Part shown: piece by piece, positions 59,925-64,000 of the stretch
How positions within the stretch are numbered: position 1 is the first letter of the stretch
How the letters are laid out: each line of letters opens with the position of its first letter
Source: Agromyces sp. H17E-10
Lineage (GTDB): Bacteria > Actinomycetota > Actinomycetes > Actinomycetales > Microbacteriaceae
Direction of reading: 5' to 3'
Length of the DNA stretch: 64,000 nt
Assembly (NCBI RefSeq): GCF_022919715.1
Contig: NZ_CP095042.1
Location: 682,001 to 746,000 of the forward strand
Translations under genes and position numbers: made by a program
Notes under the pieces: generated by a model
Database searches by the model: none
Seen by the model: only the letters and a program-made list of their open reading frames with translations
What the model was told of the DNA's origin: nothing

Positions 59925-60752
59925 TCAGCCTTTCACTCCGGTCATGGTGATGCCCTCGACGAAGACGCGCTGGGCGAAGAAGAAGATGAGCACGACGGGC
60001 ACCGTGACGAGCAGCGTCATCGCCATCGTCAGGCCCCAGTCGGTGCCGTGGATGCCTCGGAACGAGGCCAGCCCGTAGGCGACCGGCCACGCCGCCGAGT
60101 TCTCGGACGTGTAGAGCAGCGGGCCGTAGTAGTCGTTCCACGAGTGGAAGAACATGAAGATCGCGGTGGCGGCGATGCCCGGCTTCGCCATCGGCACCAT
60201 CACCCGGGTGAGCACGCCCCACTCGCCGTTGCCGTCGATGCGAGCGGAGTCCGCGTACTCGGACGGGATCGTGAGGAAGAACTGCCGGAGCAGGAAGATC
60301 GAGAACGCGTCGCCGAGCAGGTTGGGCAGGATGAGCGGCCAGAGCGTGCCGGTCAGGCCGAGCTGCGACCACATGACGTAGATCGGGATCGCCGTCACCT
60401 GCGGCGGCAGCAGCATCGCGATGATGATGGCCGTGAAGATGAGGTTCGCGCCGCGGAACCGGATCTTGGCCAGCACGTACGCCGCGGGCACGCTCGAGAG
60501 CAGCATGAACGCCGTCGCGAGCACCGCGTAGATCGTCGAGTTGCCGAACCAGAGCGCGAGCGGCACCTCGGTGAACGCCGTCGTGTAGTTCGACCACTCG
60601 AACGGGTCGGGCCAGAACGACGCCGTGAGCGTCTGCTCGCTCGACATGAGCGACGTGAGCGCGACGAACACGATCGGGGCGATGAAGAGGATCGCGAGCG
60701 CGACGAGGAGGGCGTTCTCGGCGATCCAGGCGAGGGTCGTGCGGAGTCTCAT
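59925..60752 (-). CDS. Sugar ABC transporter permease (MalG type)
   Basis: A 275-residue inner-membrane permease with about six helices. The EAA loop is EYADSARIDGNGEWGVLTRVMVPMAKPGIAA, which contacts the ATPase. It pairs with the upstream MalF-type permease, overlapping it by 4 nt. No ATPase gene is in the cluster, so a shared MsiK-type ATPase is likely, as usual in actinobacteria. Confidence 0.93.
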   Translation of the reverse strand: MRLRTTLAWIAENALLVALAILFIAPIVFVALTSLMSSEQTLTASFWPDPFEWSNYTTAFTEVPLALWFGNSTIYAVLATAFMLLSSVPAAYVLAKIRFRGANLIFTAIIIAMLLPPQVTAIPIYVMWSQLGLTGTLWPLILPNLLGDAFSIFLLRQFFLTIPSEYADSARIDGNGEWGVLTRVMVPMAKPGIAATAIFMFFHSWNDYYGPLLYTSENSAAWPVAYGLASFRGIHGTDWGLTMAMTLLVTVPVVLIFFFAQRVFVEGITMTGVKG

Positions 60753-61735
60753 GCGGCGTTCTCCGGGGTGAAGGCCTTGAACCGGCGCAGCAGCATCACG
60801 AGGAGCACGCTCGCGACGACGAAGAGGATGACGGCGAGCGCCGAGGCGTAGCCGAGCTGGTAGTTGGCGAAGCCGCGCACGTAGAGCCACTGCGTGTACG
60901 TGAGCAGCGAGTTGTCGGGGTAGCCGAGCGCCGACCCCGTGCCCTCGCCGACGACGGCCTTGCCGTTGGCGACGGTCGAGGCGACGGCTGCCTCGGTGAA
61001 GTACTGGAGCGCGGCGATCACACCGGTGATGACTGCGAACAGCAGCACCGGGCGGATGTTCGGCAGCGTCACGTAACGCAGTTGCTGCACGCCGTTGGCG
61101 CCGTCGAGCGACGCCGCCTCGTACTGCTCGCGCGGGACGTCGAGCAGCGAGGCGAGGAAGATGATCATGATGTCGCCCATCACCCAGATGCCGAGGATCA
61201 CGAGCGAGGGCTTCGACCAGGCGGGGTCGTTGAACCACAGCGGCCCGGGGATGCCGAAGAACTTCAGCACCTGGTTGACCGGTCCGGTGCCGGGGTTGAA
61301 CAGGAACACGAAGGCGACGACGGATGCCACGGGCGGAACGAGCGCGGGGAGGTAGAAGACCGTGCGCCAGACGCCGGCGACGCGCTTCGCTCTCACGAGC
61401 AGCCCGGCGATGCCGAGGGCGAAGATGATCTTGATCGGCACGAGGAACACCACGAACCAGAGCGTGTTGAGCGTCGCGACCCACACCTTCGGGTCCTGGG
61501 TGAACAGGTAGGTGTAGTTGCGCAGGCCGATCCACTCGGGCGGCGACACCAGGTCGTAGCGGGTGAACGAGTAGTACACCGAGGCGACGAGCGGGTACAC
61601 GAAGAAGATCAGGAGGCCCAGCAGGGCGGGCGCGAGCATCGACAGGACGACGAGGTTGCGCCGTCGGCGTGACCCGCGGGGGCGGGCGACGGTCACCGTC
61701 GCCCGCCCCCGGGCCGTGCGTACTGCAGTGGTCAC
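60749..61735 (-). CDS. Sugar ABC transporter permease (MalF type)
   Basis: A 328-residue permease. The N-terminal Arg-rich cytoplasmic leader is followed by a first helix at VLSMLAPALLGLLIFFVYPLV; EAA loop REQYEAASLDGANGVQQLRYVTLPNIRP. Start GTG 61735 lies 4 nt after the binding-protein stop. Forms the channel with the MalG-type partner. Confidence 0.93.
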   Translation of the reverse strand: MTTAVRTARGRATVTVARPRGSRRRRNLVVLSMLAPALLGLLIFFVYPLVASVYYSFTRYDLVSPPEWIGLRNYTYLFTQDPKVWVATLNTLWFVVFLVPIKIIFALGIAGLLVRAKRVAGVWRTVFYLPALVPPVASVVAFVFLFNPGTGPVNQVLKFFGIPGPLWFNDPAWSKPSLVILGIWVMGDIMIIFLASLLDVPREQYEAASLDGANGVQQLRYVTLPNIRPVLLFAVITGVIAALQYFTEAAVASTVANGKAVVGEGTGSALGYPDNSLLTYTQWLYVRGFANYQLGYASALAVILFVVASVLLVMLLRRFKAFTPENAA

Positions 61736-61739
61736 CGGA

Positions 61740-63086
61740 CTACGGGCCGGTCACGAGGGCGAGCTGGTCGTCGATCGCCTGGTCGACCCCGTCGAGGCCG
61801 GCCTGCAGATCGTCGACCGAGCCGTCCTGGTAGGTGTTCCAGAAGTCCTGGAACGTCTGCTGGTACCCGGCGCCGAGCGGGCTCGGCGGCGTCGTCGCCG
61901 AGTTCGGGTCGTTCATGATGTCGAGGAACGTCGTGAACTGGTCGGGAAGGTCGAGGTCGGGGCTCGCGAGCGCGTCGGCCGTGGTCGGCACGTTCTTGAG
62001 TCCGTTCGCGAGCTTCACGACGGCGTCGGTGTCGGTCGTGAGGTACTTGAGCAACGCCCAGGCGAGCTCGGGCTCCTTCGACCCCTTCGAGATGCCCGCG
62101 ATGTTGCCCGTGATGTAGCCCGCGCCGTACAGGTCGTCCTTGCCGTCGAGCACCGGCATGGGGGCCGTGCCGTAGTTCAGGTCGGGCGCCTGGTCGGCGA
62201 TGAAGGCCGTGCGGTACTCGCCGTCGAGGTTCATCGCGACGGCGCCCTTCTGGAAGGGGTTGTCGGCCGAGAACTCCTGGCCGAGGCCCGAGGTGAAGGT
62301 GTTCAGCTTGTCGTAGCCGATCTTCTGCACGTACGCCTCCTGCCACTCCATGAGGTCGTTCCACGTGCCCGACGAACCGACCGCGCTCGTGCCGTCGTCG
62401 TTGAGCCACTCGCCGCCGGCGAGCGGGCCGTAGTGCGCGGCCGAGTTCTCGGCCCAGCCCATCATCGGGTTGAAGCCGAGCGTCTTGATGCTGCCGTCGT
62501 CGTTGTACGTCGTGAGCGCGTCGGCCATCGTCTCCAGCTCGCTCAGCGTCTTCGGCGGCTCCGAGAAGCCGGCCGCGCTCAGCAGGTCCTTGTTGTAGTA
62601 GAGGCCGTAGGCATCGGCGAGCACGGGCATCGAGCAGCGCGTGCCGTCGAACTCGGTGTAGCTCTTGACGATGTCGGGGAACTGCCCGAGGTCGACGCCG
62701 TCGCGCTCGATGACGTCGTTGAGGTCGCGGAACGCGCCCGTCGAGCAGAAGTTGCCGACGATGTCGGTCGAGTAGCTGAGGCCGAGGTCGACCTTGCTGC
62801 CCGTCGCGATCGCCTTGCGGAGCTTCTCGTCGTCCTGGCCGGAGTGCACCTCGACCTTGACACCGGGGTTCTCCTTCTCGAAGTCGTCGACGACGGACTG
62901 GATGACGTCGGCCTCGCGGTCGGAGAAGAAGTGCCAGAAGGAGACGGTGCCCTCGAGGTTCTTCGGCGTGCTGGTGGCGAAGTCGGTGCCGCTCGTGTCG
63001 GACGAGCAGCCGGACAGCGCGAGCGCTGCGGCGGTGGCGAGGGCCGTCGCGATCGCGACGGTGCCGGCCAGTGATCGATTTCTCAT
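61740..63086 (-). CDS. Sugar-binding lipoprotein of ABC transporter
   Basis: A 448-residue family-1 solute-binding protein. Signal peptide with lipobox LSGCSSD (about residue 26), so it is tethered outside the membrane. Typical segments: VSFWHFFSDREADVIQSVVDDFEKENPGVKV and GAVAMNLDGEYRTAF. The ligand is unknown but the GH4 enzyme and kinase suggest a glucoside or amino-sugar oligomer. ATG 63086 has GAGGAC 5 nt upstream. Confidence 0.93.
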   Translation of the reverse strand: MRNRSLAGTVAIATALATAAALALSGCSSDTSGTDFATSTPKNLEGTVSFWHFFSDREADVIQSVVDDFEKENPGVKVEVHSGQDDEKLRKAIATGSKVDLGLSYSTDIVGNFCSTGAFRDLNDVIERDGVDLGQFPDIVKSYTEFDGTRCSMPVLADAYGLYYNKDLLSAAGFSEPPKTLSELETMADALTTYNDDGSIKTLGFNPMMGWAENSAAHYGPLAGGEWLNDDGTSAVGSSGTWNDLMEWQEAYVQKIGYDKLNTFTSGLGQEFSADNPFQKGAVAMNLDGEYRTAFIADQAPDLNYGTAPMPVLDGKDDLYGAGYITGNIAGISKGSKEPELAWALLKYLTTDTDAVVKLANGLKNVPTTADALASPDLDLPDQFTTFLDIMNDPNSATTPPSPLGAGYQQTFQDFWNTYQDGSVDDLQAGLDGVDQAIDDQLALVTGP

Positions 63087-63121
63087 GATGTCCTCATTGG
63101 TGCGGTCGGTGTGAGTGGGAT

Positions 63122-63178
63122 ACGGGTGCAACTGCGGTGGTGCGGTCGTTCACGGGTGCAACTGAGGTGGTGCGTTCG
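63122..63178. repeat. Two 27-bp direct repeats upstream of the ABC operon
   Basis: 63122-63148 and 63152-63178 begin ACGGGTGCAACTG and differ at two positions; spacing 30 nt. On the minus strand each gives TTGCACCCG. They lie between the ROK stop and the binding-protein start and may be regulator sites. Confidence 0.7.
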
Positions 63179-63180
63179 GT

Positions 63181-64000
63181 TCACGCGATGAGGGAACTGA
63201 CGTCGTCGAGGAGCGACGCCCGCACCTCGGCGACGAGTCGGTCGCGCGCGCCGCGGAGCACGGGGTGCTCCTCGACGCTCGTCGCGACGACGTCGGGCGA
63301 CCAGCGCGTGGTGCGCCGGAGGGTCGTGCGCACGGCGTCGGCGAGGGCCTTGCCGCCGGCCGCCCCGGTCGGGCCGCCGAGCACGACGAGTCCGGGGTCG
63401 ACGAGCGCGGCCAGCGGAGCGAGGCCGATCGCGATGCGCTGGGCGAGCTGGGCGATCGCGTCGTCGCGACCGGGCGAGGCCTCGAGACGGGCGAGTCGCT
63501 CCGCGAGCGTACGCCCGGCGATGCCGTTCGCACGGAGCACGCGGCCGACCGCCGGACCGCCCATCAGGTCTTGCAGGTCGACCGCCGTGGGGTCGATGTC
63601 GGCGGCCGCGGCGGGCACCTCGAGGTAGCCGATCTCGCCCGCGCTGCCGCCGGCACCGCGCACGAGGTCGCCGTCGAGGTCGATCGTGACGCCGAGGCCG
63701 TTGCCCATCCAGAGCAGCGCGAAACCCGCCGTGCCGGCGCCCGCGCCGCGCGTGCGCTCGGCGATCGCCGCGAGGTTCACGTCGTTCTCGATCGTCACGA
63801 TGCGCTGCAGGCTGTCTTCGAGGCTGCCGCGGATGCCGCGGCGGGGCCAGCCCGGAAGCGCCTCGGCGAACGACAGCTCGTCCGTGCGGGAGTCGACGGC
63901 GCCCTGCACGCCGACCATGACCCGACGGACGCGCTCGGCGTCGATGCCTGCGGCGTCGGACGCCGCCTCGATCGCCCAGGTGAGGTCGCCGTGGGCCGTG
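63181..64000 (-). CDS. ROK family transcriptional regulator (5' part beyond window)
   Basis: An open frame runs from the stop at 63181 to the window end, so the N-terminal HTH is not seen. The visible 273 residues are the ROK sugar-binding fold: VGVQGAVDSRTDELSF, ENDVNLAAIAER, LLWMGNGLGVTIDLDG and GGSAGEIGYLEV. The kinase motif GTGIG has become GNGLG, the zinc-binding CxCGxxGCxE motif is missing, and the usual His after GEIG is Tyr. It is therefore more likely a repressor than a kinase. An in-frame ATG at 63918 is not the start because conserved sequence continues upstream. Confidence 0.87.
   Translation of the reverse strand, partial: TAHGDLTWAIEAASDAAGIDAERVRRVMVGVQGAVDSRTDELSFAEALPGWPRRGIRGSLEDSLQRIVTIENDVNLAAIAERTRGAGAGTAGFALLWMGNGLGVTIDLDGDLVRGAGGSAGEIGYLEVPAAAADIDPTAVDLQDLMGGPAVGRVLRANGIAGRTLAERLARLEASPGRDDAIAQLAQRIAIGLAPLAALVDPGLVVLGGPTGAAGGKALADAVRTTLRRTTRWSPDVVATSVEEHPVLRGARDRLVAEVRASLLDDVSSLIA

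Noticed and set aside
63122..63178. Direct repeats as a CRISPR remnant
   Set aside because: Only two copies with a 3-nt gap; no cas genes.

Overview
This is a high-GC actinobacterial chromosome segment. The gene content points to a Microbacteriaceae-type organism (Agromyces/Microbacterium-like); that is inference, because no rRNA or other species-level marker lies in the window. Supporting signs are the long-form GapB-type GAPDH, a topoisomerase I without zinc fingers and with a Lys/Ala tail, the Rv3654c-Rv3659c-type Tad pilus set with a 6C RNA beside it, ridA-DUF4177-ponA2-phosphoesterase in mycobacterial order, frequent GTG starts and many leaderless-looking promoters. No IS element, prophage, CRISPR array or rRNA was seen.

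Layout. 30-6023: thiolase, GAPDH, a VanZ-RDD membrane protein, a NIPSNAP-like protein and an APC permease. 6165-20353: an aromatic-amine catabolic island with a TetR regulator, an AraC/FeaR-like regulator, a copper amine oxidase, an aldehyde dehydrogenase, a ThDP enzyme, then hpaH, hpaI, an unusual FAH-RraA fusion, a GntR regulator, hpaE and hpaD. Together they could convert tyramine to 4-hydroxyphenylacetate, and homoprotocatechuate to pyruvate plus succinic semialdehyde. Only the 4-hydroxyphenylacetate 3-hydroxylase (HpaBC) is absent from the window. An 18-bp perfect palindrome and two related sites probably mark the GntR operators.

20411-26241: hydrolase/pncA pair, D-Ala-D-Ala carboxypeptidase, Gfo/Idh oxidoreductase and two overlapping SGNH esterase genes, followed by tRNA-Thr(CGT). 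26600-32887: lipoprotein peptidase, holB, tmk and topA in one overlapping minus-strand operon. 33425-36712: a compact Tad pilus operon (tadA, a fused tadB-tadC, a pilin-like protein, two TadE/G-like proteins), with a 6C small RNA just upstream. 37175-43681: acs, ridA, DUF4177, ponA2 and a metallophosphoesterase. tRNA-Pro(CGG) follows.

43955-51181: UDP-glucose dehydrogenase, a membrane acyltransferase-like protein and a universal stress protein; then a two-component system with a degenerate second sensor, ending in thymidine kinase. 51313-53439: an Rv2578c-type radical SAM protein interrupted by a 347-residue intein exactly at the third Cys of its FeS motif, with a LexA-like box upstream. 53536-57586: ABC-F protein, mqo and a VOC protein. 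57650-64000: a sugar-utilisation operon (ROK regulator cut by the window end, ABC transporter, GH4 glycosidase, BadF-type kinase).
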